Notes under the pieces: model-generated | Told to the model about the DNA's origin: nothing | Seen by the model: the letters and a program-made list of their open reading frames with translations, nothing else | Database searches by the model: none | Part shown: one piece after another, positions 1-7,473 of the stretch | Layout of the letters: the number at the start of each line of letters is the position of its first letter | Numbering within the stretch: the first letter of the stretch is position 1 | Translations under genes and position numbers: made by a program | Assembly: GCA_025356665.1 (NCBI GenBank) | Contig: JANXRV010000118.1 | Coordinates: 24,566-88,565 of the forward strand | Direction of reading: 5' to 3' | DNA: 64,000 bases | DNA from: CAITSH01 sp025356665 | Lineage (GTDB): Bacteria > Pseudomonadota > Gammaproteobacteria > Burkholderiales > SG8-39

Positions 1-1143
1 AGCTCCTTCCTGACGCGCAACAGTGTTGCCGCCATGCTCGGCATGGCACCGGACAAGCTGCGCCTCATCTGGACCGAGGGTTCGGGCTGCTACGGCCAGA
101 ACGGCGCCGATGACTGCACCGCCGATGCCGCGCTGCTGTCGCTGCTTGCCGGCAAGCCGGTGCGCTTGCAGTGGATGCGCCACGACGAGCACGGCAACGA
201 GCCCAAGGGCGTTGCCATGGTCATGACAGTCAAGGGCGGTCTTGATGACAAGGGTAATGTTGTGGCCTGGGATTACCACGTCTGGAGCCCGCCGCACAGC
301 AGCCGCCCCGGCGGCGATGGTGGCGGCAACACGCTCGCAGGCGCGCAGCTTGGCAAGCCCGGGCGTATTTTTCCGGTCGGCGCCGACCGCAACGCCAAAT
401 GCACCTATGTCTTTCCCAATAACCGCACCACTTTGCACCAGTCAAAGCACTCACCGTCGCTGCGCATATCGGCCTTGCGCGGCCTCGGTTCGCCGCAGAA
501 CACCTTCGCCAACGAGTCGTTTATGGACGAGTTGGCGGCGCATGCCAAGGCCGATCCGATTGCGTTCCGCCTCAAGCATCTAAAGGATGAGCGCGCGATT
601 GCGGTCCTGCATGAAGTGGCCAAGCTTGCCAAATGGGATACGCGGCCCAGCCATCAGCACGCCGCCAGGCCAGGGGCACTGAGTGGCCGCGGCGTGGGCT
701 TCGTGCAGTACGACAACTACAGCACCTATGTGGCGGTGGTCGTGCACGTTGCCATTGACGCTGCGAGCGGCAAGGTGCGTGTCCCCTATGTCGCCGTGGC
801 GCACGATTGCGGCCTTATCGTCAATCCTGACGGTGTTAAAAACCAGATCGAGGGCAATATTGTCCAGGCGATCAGCCGCGCGCTGATCGAGGAGGTGCAA
901 TTTGATGCTGCGGGGGTCACCAGTCTCGACTGGCAGGGCTATCCGATACTGCATTTTTCCGATGTGCCGGATGAGATCGCCATCACGCTGATCAACCGCC
1001 CGGACAAGCCCATGGTCGGTGCGGGCGAGGGCGCGACATCACCGGTAGCGGCGGCGATCGCCAATGCAATTCACGATGCCACCGGCAGACGCTTGCGCAC
1101 CCTGCCGTTTAATCCTGTGCGGGTGAAGGCGGCGCTGGCTTAG
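1..1143 (+). CDS. Molybdenum hydroxylase, molybdopterin-binding subunit (3' part)
   Basis: The reading frame is open from base 1, so the gene begins outside the window; 380 codons are visible. The protein is the C-terminal half of a xanthine/aldehyde-oxidase-type large subunit, probably of the isoquinoline 1-oxidoreductase or nicotinate hydroxylase branch. Supporting motifs are the cofactor loop GSGCYGQNGADD near the start, the segment RHDEHGNEP, and near the end GAGEGATSPVAAAIANAIHD, which includes the expected catalytic glutamate region, followed by RRLRTLPFNP. Such subunits hydroxylate N-heterocycles or aldehydes with a molybdopterin cytosine dinucleotide cofactor and pass electrons to an Fe-S partner, not seen here. 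Its last 112 bases recur at the end of a TPR gene near 7.8 kb. The substrate cannot be told. Confidence 0.85.
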   Translation, partial: SSFLTRNSVAAMLGMAPDKLRLIWTEGSGCYGQNGADDCTADAALLSLLAGKPVRLQWMRHDEHGNEPKGVAMVMTVKGGLDDKGNVVAWDYHVWSPPHSSRPGGDGGGNTLAGAQLGKPGRIFPVGADRNAKCTYVFPNNRTTLHQSKHSPSLRISALRGLGSPQNTFANESFMDELAAHAKADPIAFRLKHLKDERAIAVLHEVAKLAKWDTRPSHQHAARPGALSGRGVGFVQYDNYSTYVAVVVHVAIDAASGKVRVPYVAVAHDCGLIVNPDGVKNQIEGNIVQAISRALIEEVQFDAAGVTSLDWQGYPILHFSDVPDEIAITLINRPDKPMVGAGEGATSPVAAAIANAIHDATGRRLRTLPFNPVRVKAALA

Positions 1144-1489
1144 CGCAGATTTCGCGGCACGCTTCGTCAGAATGAACGCACCTTGTCGGCGCCGCAGGTA
1201 CCGTCCGGCGTTTAGCGGTCGCCTGGCTTTGCCGGTCGTGCGCCGCGGGGGCGGTCGGATCGCCGAGCGCCTGGACGCTGGGTGAAAGCCGGTGGGCCTC
1301 AAGATCGCTTTCACCAACCGCACGATCTGGCCGCGCTACGGCGTTTTTCAGCCGAGCTTTGGCTTCGCCTACAACCGGTGGACAGTACCGGGTTCCGTGG
1401 ACACCGCCCTAGGCGAATTACGCCTTTTCAAACGCTACCGGACAGGCGCCACCGATGCTCGAGCGGCGTAGAGTCGGAGCCCCCCAGGC
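1144..1489. other. Intergenic remnant region
   Basis: No confident gene. Bases 1172-1245 copy the end of the response regulator gene at 7949-8578. A 59-codon frame from a GTG at 1292 to a stop at 1471 reads like a coding remnant (starts VGLKIAFTNRTIWPRYG), but it has no recognisable family and no clear ribosome binding site. Confidence 0.5.
1172..1245 (+). repeat. Copy of the 3' end of the ANTAR regulator gene
   Basis: Bases 1172-1223 match 8535-8586 almost perfectly (one substitution seen). They cover the last codons and stop of the response regulator plus following bases; the match resumes after a 10-base insertion (GGTCGTGCGCCG). The hydroxylase 3' end lies just upstream at both sites, so this is one duplicated block with the regulator body missing here. 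Confidence 0.85.
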
Positions 1490-2137
1490 TCAGCTACGCT
1501 CGACGGCGTGCTCGAGTTTCCTGCTCAGGATCCACGAAAGCACAAGGAACACCACCAACATGACCAGGCCAAGGCCCGAGAATGCATCATTCATCAGTTT
1601 CTCAGATGCCCAGCCAAACGCATGACCGGCCGAAAGAATGGCCACTGACCATACCCCGGCGGCGACGAAATTGAACGCGAGGAATGTGGTCCAGGGCAAG
1701 CGCGACATTCCATAGGCGAAACCGGCGACGCCGCGAATGCCGTGCGGATAGCGATGGAACAGGATAAGCCAGACATAGTGGCGATCCACCAGCCGGACCA
1801 TGATCTGGCTGGTGCGGTGAAGTCGCGGAAAAGGCGCGAGCCAATTGGTGCCGAAATGCCGTCCAATCCAGAAGCGAAATACATCGCCCGCAAAGCTGCC
1901 CGCCCAGATGATCGCAATGAGTACGCCAAGGTCTAGGGCGCCCGTACTGGAGGCATAACCGGCGAATAGCGTGATCAACAGGCTATGCGAGCCAGCGAAC
2001 GCGAAGAGCATGCCGTAGGCCGCGTCGCCGTGCTGGCGCAACAATTCAAGGAACGAGGCAAGGTCGGTCGGGAAGATCAATTGCGAATGCCAGATTCCAA
2101 AACGCCGATCATAGCGTATCGGCCGGCGTCGCTTCAA
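1490..2137 (-). CDS. DedA/VTT-family membrane protein
   Basis: 215 residues with several hydrophobic segments and the VTT/SNARE-associated pattern of DedA proteins: the F-A-G segment GSHSLLITLFAGYAS, a G-D-xx-RFWIGRHFG block around residue 90 and the R-x-x-PHGIRG-x-AG-x-x-YGMSR block around residue 130. DedA proteins are inner-membrane proteins linked to undecaprenyl-phosphate or phospholipid flipping and membrane homeostasis. The start is a TTG preceded by a strong GGGGAGGGG Shine-Dalgarno, which decides the start. It stands alone between remnant regions. Family assignment is good; the exact role is unknown. Confidence 0.8.
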   Translation of the reverse strand: MKRRRPIRYDRRFGIWHSQLIFPTDLASFLELLRQHGDAAYGMLFAFAGSHSLLITLFAGYASSTGALDLGVLIAIIWAGSFAGDVFRFWIGRHFGTNWLAPFPRLHRTSQIMVRLVDRHYVWLILFHRYPHGIRGVAGFAYGMSRLPWTTFLAFNFVAAGVWSVAILSAGHAFGWASEKLMNDAFSGLGLVMLVVFLVLSWILSRKLEHAVERS

Positions 2138-2223
2138 AGCACCCCTCCCCTCTGCGCGGACATGCAGTCCGAATCTGTTGTGCTGCGCAGGTGAGGTGCA
2201 CGGGGCTCTTCGGGCCCACTCAA

Positions 2224-2520
2224 AACCCGCAGTGCGGTGGCGCGTTCAAGATCATTGCCGTCATCGAGGAGCCTGCGCTGATTGTCAGGATACTCACGCA
2301 CCTGGGGTTGCCGGCGCGCGCGCCGCCGCGTCCAGCGGCACGGCCTGCGTTTGCGCATGGTGGTCAGAGTGCGTCGAAACCGGCCTCGATGGGCCGACAC
2401 AGAGACCGACAAACCCGTACGAGTGGGGAGTTCTCACCAGATAACGCGCGATTTACCGCTTACCGGACTGGCGATTCAGTCGCGCGTGAAGAAAAAGGTG
2501 GTTTGAATTTTCTATACACC
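2224..2520 (+). mobile_element. Decayed IS91-like element, transposase 3' end and terminal tail
   Basis: The frame reads PQCGGAFKIIAVIEEPALI then VRILTHLGLPARAPPR, matching the C-terminal zinc-finger-like end of IS91-family (Y2, rolling-circle) transposases. About 150 bases of non-coding tail follow, ending in GTTTGAATTTTCTATACACC. The same order recurs near 25 kb and, in part, at 50.4 kb. Only the right end remains; the catalytic domain is absent. Confidence 0.75.
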
Positions 2521-2545
2521 GGTTTCCATGTTCGCCATGGCATTC

Positions 2546-2947
2546 TCACGCCCTCGACTTCAAGCGCCGCTGAAGCCAGGGACGTATCGGCAGGAACAGG
2601 CGATAGGCGCCCTCGAGCAGCGCCGCAAGCGGCCGGCGCTGGAACTGGCGGCCGATCCAGGCGAGGCCGGGCAGCGCCGCCCAAAGATCGGCAAAAGCAC
2701 GACCCCCGCTCGCGTACCTTCCGTCGGCGTGCATCACATGGAATCGCCGAAGCGCATCTTCACGCAGCAAGCCCGGGGCGATCTCGGTGGCCGTTGACCG
2801 GCTGGCATCGATCCATCGTATGTCTTCGGCGCCCCGCCAGCGGCGATAAACGCGGATTTCGCGCTCACACAGCGGACAAGCACCGTCAAAGAACACGGTC
2901 AGTCCCGCCCGCCCCGGATCGCCGCAAGCTGGAGAGTCCTTGCTCAC
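2546..2947 (-). CDS. DCC/DUF393 thiol-disulfide oxidoreductase-like protein
   Basis: 133 residues with the family-defining N-terminal motif FDGACPLC (residues 18-25) in a thioredoxin-like context, then REIRVYRRWRG and a typical ending (LPIRPWLQRR). DUF393 proteins are small predicted thiol-disulfide oxidoreductases of unproven substrate. The start is a GTG that shares GTGA with the stop of the upstream SDR gene, so the two are translationally coupled. It is the last gene of a minus-strand chain from fasciclin downward; an IS91-like terminal tail lies 26 bases past its stop. Confidence 0.8.
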   Translation of the reverse strand: MSKDSPACGDPGRAGLTVFFDGACPLCEREIRVYRRWRGAEDIRWIDASRSTATEIAPGLLREDALRRFHVMHADGRYASGGRAFADLWAALPGLAWIGRQFQRRPLAALLEGAYRLFLPIRPWLQRRLKSRA

Positions 2948-3666
2948 CAGGGCACCGGCTCACCGCGATAGTCAAAAAAGCCGCCCGAGTCCTCGGGCCG
3001 CAATCGGTCAATCACTTCGAGCAGCCCGCCTGCCGCCTCGGCCGGCGAACGCACTGCGAGTCCTATCTTCCTGAATGGCGCCGAGAGTCGGCTGTCGACC
3101 GTACCCGGATGCAAGGCCACGCAGATGGCCTCGGGTTGTCGCCGCTTCAATTCGATTGCCGCTGTTCGCACCAGCTGATTGAGTGCAGCCTTGGATGCCC
3201 GGTACCCGTACCAGCCGCCCAGATGGTTGTCTCCGATGCTGCCCACCCTGGCTGACAGCGTGGCGAACACCGCTTTGCCCGAGCGCGGCAGCAGGGGAAA
3301 AAAATGCTTCATCAACAGCGCCGGACCGATCGCGTTCAGCAAGAAGGCCTTGGCCAGGTTCGCTGCATCGAGCTGGCGCAAGCTTTTCTCCGGCGACACG
3401 CCATCACCGTGCAAAAATCCCGTCGCGTCAATGATGAGGCGCGGGGGGGCGTCGGACTGAAGCAACTGACAGGCTGCGCTGGCGATGGAAGCCTCGGAAG
3501 TGAGATCGAGTGATGGCAACCCTCTGCGTGAAAAGCCGACGGCGCGCGTAACTCCGAAGGCGTGTTGCATTCCGTCGAGCAGGGCGCCGCCGATCGCACC
3601 TGAGGCGCCTATTACGATCCCCAGGCTGCCGGCCGGAAAGGACGGTAGCGTTGCTCCTTGCCTCAC
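2944..3666 (-). CDS. Short-chain dehydrogenase/reductase
   Basis: 240 residues with a Rossmann start IVIGASGAIGGAL (nucleotide-binding GxxxGxG) and the active-site pattern S (ATLSARVGS) with YGYRASK (Y-x-x-x-K), followed by HPGTVDS. This is a classical NAD(P)-dependent SDR, close in layout to C-factor/CsgA-like members. The open frame extends further upstream, but a GTG at 3666 overlaps the stop of the preceding small gene (GTGA) and has GAGGAG 12 bases before it, so that start is preferred. SDRs of this sort recur beside DUF393 proteins in light- and oxidative-stress loci. Substrate unknown. Confidence 0.8.
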   Translation of the reverse strand: MRQGATLPSFPAGSLGIVIGASGAIGGALLDGMQHAFGVTRAVGFSRRGLPSLDLTSEASIASAACQLLQSDAPPRLIIDATGFLHGDGVSPEKSLRQLDAANLAKAFLLNAIGPALLMKHFFPLLPRSGKAVFATLSARVGSIGDNHLGGWYGYRASKAALNQLVRTAAIELKRRQPEAICVALHPGTVDSRLSAPFRKIGLAVRSPAEAAGGLLEVIDRLRPEDSGGFFDYRGEPVPW

Positions 3667-3806
3667 GTTTCGTAGCCGCTCCTCTTGCGCTCGGCCGGAC
3701 TCCTGACTGTCTGAATTTTTTTGAACTCGCCCACGGTCAGCACCATGCCGAGTACGGCGAAGGAAAAGCAAACAATTCCCGCGTAGAGAAGGGTCACGTC
3801 ACTCAC
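3663..3806 (-). CDS. Small single-span membrane protein
   Basis: A 47-residue frame starting GTG AGT GAC, with AAAGGA seven bases upstream. It has one hydrophobic helix (roughly residues 5-25, LLYAGIVCFSFAVLGMV) and a short basic tail ending GYET. It overlaps the preceding gene by eight bases and shares GTGA with the SDR start, so it is wedged into a coupled chain; this arrangement is the main evidence that it is real. No family was recognised. It may be a helper or regulator subunit of a membrane complex, but nothing in the sequence proves that. Confidence 0.55.
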   Translation of the reverse strand: MSDVTLLYAGIVCFSFAVLGMVLTVGEFKKIQTVRSPAERKRSGYET

Positions 3807-3981
3807 TGAGTTGTCCTTTCAAGCTGAGCACTTTGAAATAAATGCCGAAACAAAGGATGGAGGGCACCCACGTTGCGGTGAAAAGGCCTTCCTCTTTCTG
3901 GCCGTTAAACCAGAGATAAGCAGAAATGGAAAATGACAGCATCACTGCGAGCAATATGCAAAGGTCTGACATCTTGATCAT
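3799..3981 (-). CDS. Small two-span membrane protein
   Basis: 60 residues, start ATG with GAAAGG eight bases upstream. Two hydrophobic stretches are visible (LCILLAVMLSFSISAYLWF and the segment around TWVPSILCFGIYFKVL) separated by a short charged turn (NGQKEEG). Its 3' end overlaps the next small gene by eight bases. No known family was recognised. Position within the HiPIP-SDR-DUF393 chain suggests co-expression with the redox genes. Confidence 0.6.
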   Translation of the reverse strand: MIKMSDLCILLAVMLSFSISAYLWFNGQKEEGLFTATWVPSILCFGIYFKVLSLKGQLSE

Positions 3982-4029
3982 ATTTGGTACCTTTCTTTTG
4001 GTGTCGGTCGGCTACGAACGGGGGGCGAG

Positions 4030-4257
4030 CTAGGCTTCCCAAAAAGCCCAAGCTGAAACCATCAATAACAAGACGGCCGCGCCTGCATGCGATCGCACTG
4101 CCGATTCCCCGGGAAATTGCAGTATTAAAGGAACCGCTTCAAATAGGCCCAGCGCCAGCCAGCCTGTCATCACAAGGGCGAGGGCGAATGAGACCGAGCC
4201 GGCAAGCCGTCTCAAACTTCCAGTTTGACCGGGCTTTACCTTGGGCGGTGTTCTCAA
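4030..4257 (-). CDS. Small membrane protein downstream of HiPIP
   Basis: Predicted 75 residues with two hydrophobic segments (SVSFALALVMTGWLALGLF and AGAAVLLLMVSAWAF). The start is uncertain: a TTG at 4257 overlaps the HiPIP stop (TTGA) and would be coupled; a longer ATG frame runs inside the HiPIP gene and is unlikely. No family recognised. It lies between HiPIP and the two other small membrane proteins, all on the minus strand. Confidence 0.5.
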   Translation of the reverse strand: MRTPPKVKPGQTGSLRRLAGSVSFALALVMTGWLALGLFEAVPLILQFPGESAVRSHAGAAVLLLMVSAWAFWEA

Positions 4258-4565
4258 GCTTTCTTGGCGTAGGCCACGCACCAGCCCTTCGCGTTGACTT
4301 GCTTGCCGCCAACTGCGCCGCAGGACGCCCATGGGTCGGAGGGCTTGCCCGCGTAGAGCATGCAGCTGGCGCAGATGCTGCCCTTCACGTACTGCGTGTA
4401 TTTCTTGACGTCAACCGCAGCAGCGTCGTGTTTGTAGCCCAGCGCAGTTGCCGTGGCTTCTTTCTCGTCGATACGCGCGGACTGTGCACCGGCGTCTCGC
4501 CCGGCCAGCATTGCGACGCCGGCGGCTGGCACGATAGCAAGCAGGGATCTTCGTAACTTGTTCAT
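4254..4565 (-). CDS. High-potential iron-sulfur protein (HiPIP)
   Basis: 103 residues. The start has RR in a hydrophobic leader (MNKLRRSLLAIVPAAG), consistent with Tat export, which HiPIPs use because the cluster is inserted in the cytoplasm. The C-terminal half has the four cysteine ligands in HiPIP order: C-x2-C (ICASCMLY), C (WASCGAVGG) and C (KGWCVAY). HiPIPs carry one [4Fe-4S] cluster and donate electrons in the periplasm, for example to terminal oxidases or photosynthetic reaction centres. No photosynthesis genes are present here. It sits directly downstream of the fasciclin gene in the same direction. Confidence 0.9.
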   Translation of the reverse strand: MNKLRRSLLAIVPAAGVAMLAGRDAGAQSARIDEKEATATALGYKHDAAAVDVKKYTQYVKGSICASCMLYAGKPSDPWASCGAVGGKQVNAKGWCVAYAKKA

Positions 4566-4660
4566 GGTATTTTCTCTTCGGCTATTGCATCGATTAATTG
4601 AACTGCCGGTGGGAGAAGGGGGCCGGGGAAAATGCGGTACAGCCTCCCCTCTCACCAATA

Positions 4661-5119
4661 TCAGTTGGGGATGATCACCGTATCGATAACATGGATCACA
4701 CCGTTATCGGCCACGATGTCCGTTTTGGTCACCATGGCCTTGTCGACCATGACCTTGCCGGCGTCAAGCTTGACCATGAACGACCGGCCCTCGACGGTTT
4801 TGACCGTGCCAGCCTTGACGTCTTTGGCCATCACTTTTCCTGCAACCACGTGGTAGGTGAGTACGGCGGTCAGTTTCGCCTTGTTGGCGATCAGGGCGTC
4901 AAGGTCGGCTTTGGGGATTTTCGCGAAAGCCGCGTCGGTAGGGGCGAACACCGTAAACGGCCCCGGTCCTTTCAGGGTGTCAACAAGGCCGGCGGCCTTG
5001 AGCGCGGTTGCGAGCGTGTTGAACTGCCCGGCCGAGACGGCCGTATCGACAATGTCCTTGGCCCAGGCGTTGGATGCGATCAGTGCCGAGGCGACGACTA
5101 CGAGTAGGGATTTCTTCAT
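4661..5119 (-). CDS. Secreted fasciclin (FAS1) domain protein
   Basis: 152 residues: a Sec signal peptide (MKKSLLVVVASALIASNAWA) and one FAS1 domain with both conserved boxes, FTVFAPTDAAFAK (H1) and the H2 region, plus the YHVV element (LTYHVVAGKV). It ends IHVIDTVIIPN, as single-domain bacterial fasciclins do. These proteins are periplasmic or surface-located and often induced by singlet oxygen or light. It is the first gene of the minus-strand chain and faces a MerR regulator gene across a 226-base divergent promoter region. Confidence 0.9.
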   Translation of the reverse strand: MKKSLLVVVASALIASNAWAKDIVDTAVSAGQFNTLATALKAAGLVDTLKGPGPFTVFAPTDAAFAKIPKADLDALIANKAKLTAVLTYHVVAGKVMAKDVKAGTVKTVEGRSFMVKLDAGKVMVDKAMVTKTDIVADNGVIHVIDTVIIPN

Positions 5120-5210
5120 TTATTACTCCTTGAAAAGGTTTAAGTGAATCGAAGATGAAAGAATGAAACGGTTTTGCTGCAGAAGGCACATATAATACGT
5201 GACATATTTC

Positions 5211-5262
5211 AATTTTGTATCGTTATATGTATATAATAGCGTTTCAATAGCGATACAAAATT
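5211..5262. promoter_or_regulatory. Candidate MerR operator in divergent promoter
   Basis: A perfect 12-base inverted repeat, AATTTTGTATCG at 5211-5222 and CGATACAAAATT at 5251-5262, lies between fasciclin and the MerR gene. The 28-base spacer is AT-rich and contains TATAAT at 5232-5237. On the minus strand TTGTAT of one arm is 17 bases from TATATA, a plausible fasciclin promoter. MlrA/LitR-type MerR proteins bind comparable TGTA-containing dyads. Confidence 0.55.
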
Positions 5263-5345
5263 ACTACAATGGGCGTGAGTGGCTAAAATCCGTTTCACCC
5301 GTCTTCCCACCAAAGTTTTCCCTCTAAAGGTTAAAGAGCAAATAA

Positions 5346-6344
5346 ATGACAAGCCGTGATCAGAATGAAGGCGCCTACCGCAGCGGTGTGGCCGCAAGGC
5401 TGGCAGGCGTGCCGGTCGACACCCTCCGGATTTGGGAGCGTCGCTATTCGGTAGTTGGCCCGCGAACCAGTGAGGGTGGGCAGCGCCTGTATTCGAATGC
5501 CGACATCAGGCGCCTGACCATGATCAAGCAGTTGGTAGACAAGGGTCACGCCATCGGCACCGTCGCCGTACTCGATACCAAGGTGCTAAGCGGCATGCGG
5601 GCGACCACAAGGTCCTTGCGCGAATCGCACCCCCGCCAGCCGCAAAGTGCCGCATTGCCCAAGATGGGTGTGGCACTGGTGGGCGCGATGCTGGCCGCGG
5701 ATCAATTTGCCAAGGCACTCGCCGGCAGCGCGTTCAATGTAGTGGGGCGCTGCGCCGATCCGGACAAAGCGGTTTTCGCGTTTGAAGATGTTCACGCGGA
5801 TATCGCGATCATAGAGTTGCCGACCATGCGCGATGCGGACCTCGAACGGGTGGCGGCAATCAAGGCCGCCTGCGGTGCGGCCAACGCAATCGTGCTTTAT
5901 CGTTTTGCGTCCGGCGTGCTGGTAAGGCGCATGCGCATGGCCGGATATGCCGTGGCACGGGCGACGTCCGATCCCGCAGAGCTCGAGGCCATCTGCCTCG
6001 GCCTCTTGCCGCATGCTGGTGCCGATGCGAGCGACACCCCGCACTGGCTGGATGCGACCCAGCCACGCCCGCCCAGGTTTGACGCGCAATCCCTGGCGGA
6101 ACTGGCTGGCGTCTCCCAGGCGATTGAGTGCGAATGTCCCAAGCATCTTGTCGACCTGGTGTTAAATTTGGGCGCGTTCGAGCGCTACAGCGCGGAATGC
6201 GCCAACCGCGGTCCTGCCGATGCGCTGCTGCACCTGGATCTGCAGTGCGCCGCCGGGCTGGCGCGATCTATCATTGAACAGGCGCTCGAGCGCGTTGTGA
6301 TCGCCGAGGGCATCCCATTGCCGGCGCCGGCCCTCAGCCCGTGA
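5346..6344 (+). CDS. MerR-family regulator, MlrA/LitR/CarH-like
   Basis: 332 residues. The N-terminal winged helix has the MlrA/CarH signature DTLRIWERRYSVVGP, then GGQRLYSNADIRRLTMIKQL. The middle (about residues 100-220) resembles a Rossmann-like cobalamin-binding fold (MGVALVGAMLAADQFAKALAG) but lacks the E/D-x-H-xx-G cobalamin motif, so light sensing through B12 is doubtful. ATG at 5346 has AAAGAG upstream. The gene is divergent from fasciclin and shares GTGA with DUF3429 downstream. By analogy it would control the HiPIP/SDR/DUF393 set through the nearby inverted repeat. Confidence 0.8.
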   Translation: MTSRDQNEGAYRSGVAARLAGVPVDTLRIWERRYSVVGPRTSEGGQRLYSNADIRRLTMIKQLVDKGHAIGTVAVLDTKVLSGMRATTRSLRESHPRQPQSAALPKMGVALVGAMLAADQFAKALAGSAFNVVGRCADPDKAVFAFEDVHADIAIIELPTMRDADLERVAAIKAACGAANAIVLYRFASGVLVRRMRMAGYAVARATSDPAELEAICLGLLPHAGADASDTPHWLDATQPRPPRFDAQSLAELAGVSQAIECECPKHLVDLVLNLGAFERYSAECANRGPADALLHLDLQCAAGLARSIIEQALERVVIAEGIPLPAPALSP

Positions 6345-6796
6345 GTACCGCTTCGAGCTCGATTCGTGCCACGCCCGCTCCGGTGCTCTTATTGGGTTTG
6401 GGCGGGCTTCTCACGTTCATCGGTCTCACAGCCTTGGCCTTGTTCTTCGCGGAAACCGGGTACGTTTTCTGGCTTACGACACTGGCCCAATACGGGGTGG
6501 CCATCTTGTCCTTCGTCGGGGCACTGCAATGGGGCCATGCGATCTGCGCTCGAGCGCGTGGCGTTGAGGCGTGGTTGCGCTACGGCTGGGGTGTACTGCC
6601 CGCGTTGGTCGGAGTCCTGTCGCTGCAGTTTCCCATCTGGACCGCGTTACGGGTGCAAGCGGGTGCCTTGATATTGTGCGTTGTGGTCGATCGTGCGCTC
6701 GCCTCCGCGTTCGGCGCACCGGCATGGCTGCTGCCCGTCCGCTACTTCCTGACCGGCGTGGCGGCGTCTTGCCTCTTGGTTGCGAGTTACGCTTGA
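6341..6796 (+). CDS. DUF3429 membrane protein
   Basis: 151 residues starting at a GTG that overlaps the MerR stop by four bases. It has about five hydrophobic segments and the DUF3429 core (YGVAILSFVGALQWGHA near residue 52). DUF3429 proteins are small inner-membrane proteins of unknown function, often found beside photooxidative-stress and respiratory genes. Tight coupling to the regulator supports membership of the same regulon. Confidence 0.8.
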   Translation: MSTASSSIRATPAPVLLLGLGGLLTFIGLTALALFFAETGYVFWLTTLAQYGVAILSFVGALQWGHAICARARGVEAWLRYGWGVLPALVGVLSLQFPIWTALRVQAGALILCVVVDRALASAFGAPAWLLPVRYFLTGVAASCLLVASYA

Positions 6797-6849
6797 GCGG
6801 CCCCGGTTCGCCTAAGCTCCCGGCACGCAAGCATGCGCCGCAAATAGTG

Positions 6850-7152
6850 ATGAACACGAATGGCTCAAAAGACTGGCGCGAATCGATGCCCGCCCCACTG
6901 CGGGTCAATCACACGCCGGGCATCGTCACGATCACCGATGCCAACACGACGATTGCTTACTGCCGCTACGACGAGTCGGGCGAAATTGAGTACGTCTTTG
7001 TCAGCGCGTCGCATCGGCGCATGGGTTATGGCAAATGGCTGTTGGCTTTTGCCGAGGAGCATCTGGTCACGATAAAAGGCTTCCAACCGCCGATCAGCCC
7101 GCTTGGTGAGAAGCTGCTTGGATCCTACAAGCGACGACTGCGCTCTGAGTAG
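6850..7152 (+). CDS. Small GNAT-like protein
   Basis: 100 residues from ATG at 6850. The centre reads IEYVFVSASHRRMGYGKWLL, resembling the acetyl-CoA pyrophosphate loop (R-x-x-G-x-G/K) of GNAT N-acetyltransferases with the preceding strand. The domain is shorter than a full GNAT, so it may be a reduced acetyltransferase (YjdJ/Gcn5-like size) with unknown substrate. Start choice is tentative because the ribosome binding site is weak; the frame extends upstream inside DUF3429. Confidence 0.55.
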   Translation: MNTNGSKDWRESMPAPLRVNHTPGIVTITDANTTIAYCRYDESGEIEYVFVSASHRRMGYGKWLLAFAEEHLVTIKGFQPPISPLGEKLLGSYKRRLRSE

Positions 7153-7473
7153 AGCGCGCCGGCGTGAATCGATGGCATTCTCCGCGCACGCTCGCACGCT
7201 CGCACGCTCGGGCGCCCGGCGTTTATGCAAAAGACTGGTGTGACCGGGGCAGGCTGGTGGTGCCGGTGGTGCCGGTGGTGCCGGAGGCGCCTCTCCTCGC
7301 GTGGTTCCCTTGTCTGCGCCTGCAGCGCAAGTGCGGTATATGCTCGCTTACTACCGCTCGATTTTCCCAGTGCAGGACTCCAGCCGGAGTACTTGCATCA
7401 GAATCATCAATGAAATCGCGCCCCGGCTTGCCCCGGCGCGACCGCCCGCCAATTTACCCCAAAGGAGTAGACC
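7153..7473. other. Intergenic with two short tandem repeats
   Basis: No gene supported. The octamer CGCACGCT occurs three times at 7185-7208 and the nonamer GGTGGTGCC three times at 7256-7282. A Shine-Dalgarno AAAGGAG at 7461-7467 serves the next gene. Confidence 0.7.

Noticed and set aside
2191..3255. 354-codon plus-strand ORF
   Set aside because: It runs through an IS91-like remnant and antisense to DUF393 and the SDR, which have coupled starts and clear motifs.
5346..6344. Calling the MerR protein a B12-dependent photoreceptor (CarH)
   Set aside because: The middle domain resembles a cobalamin-binding fold but the E/D-x-H-x-x-G motif was not found, so light sensing through B12 is not claimed.
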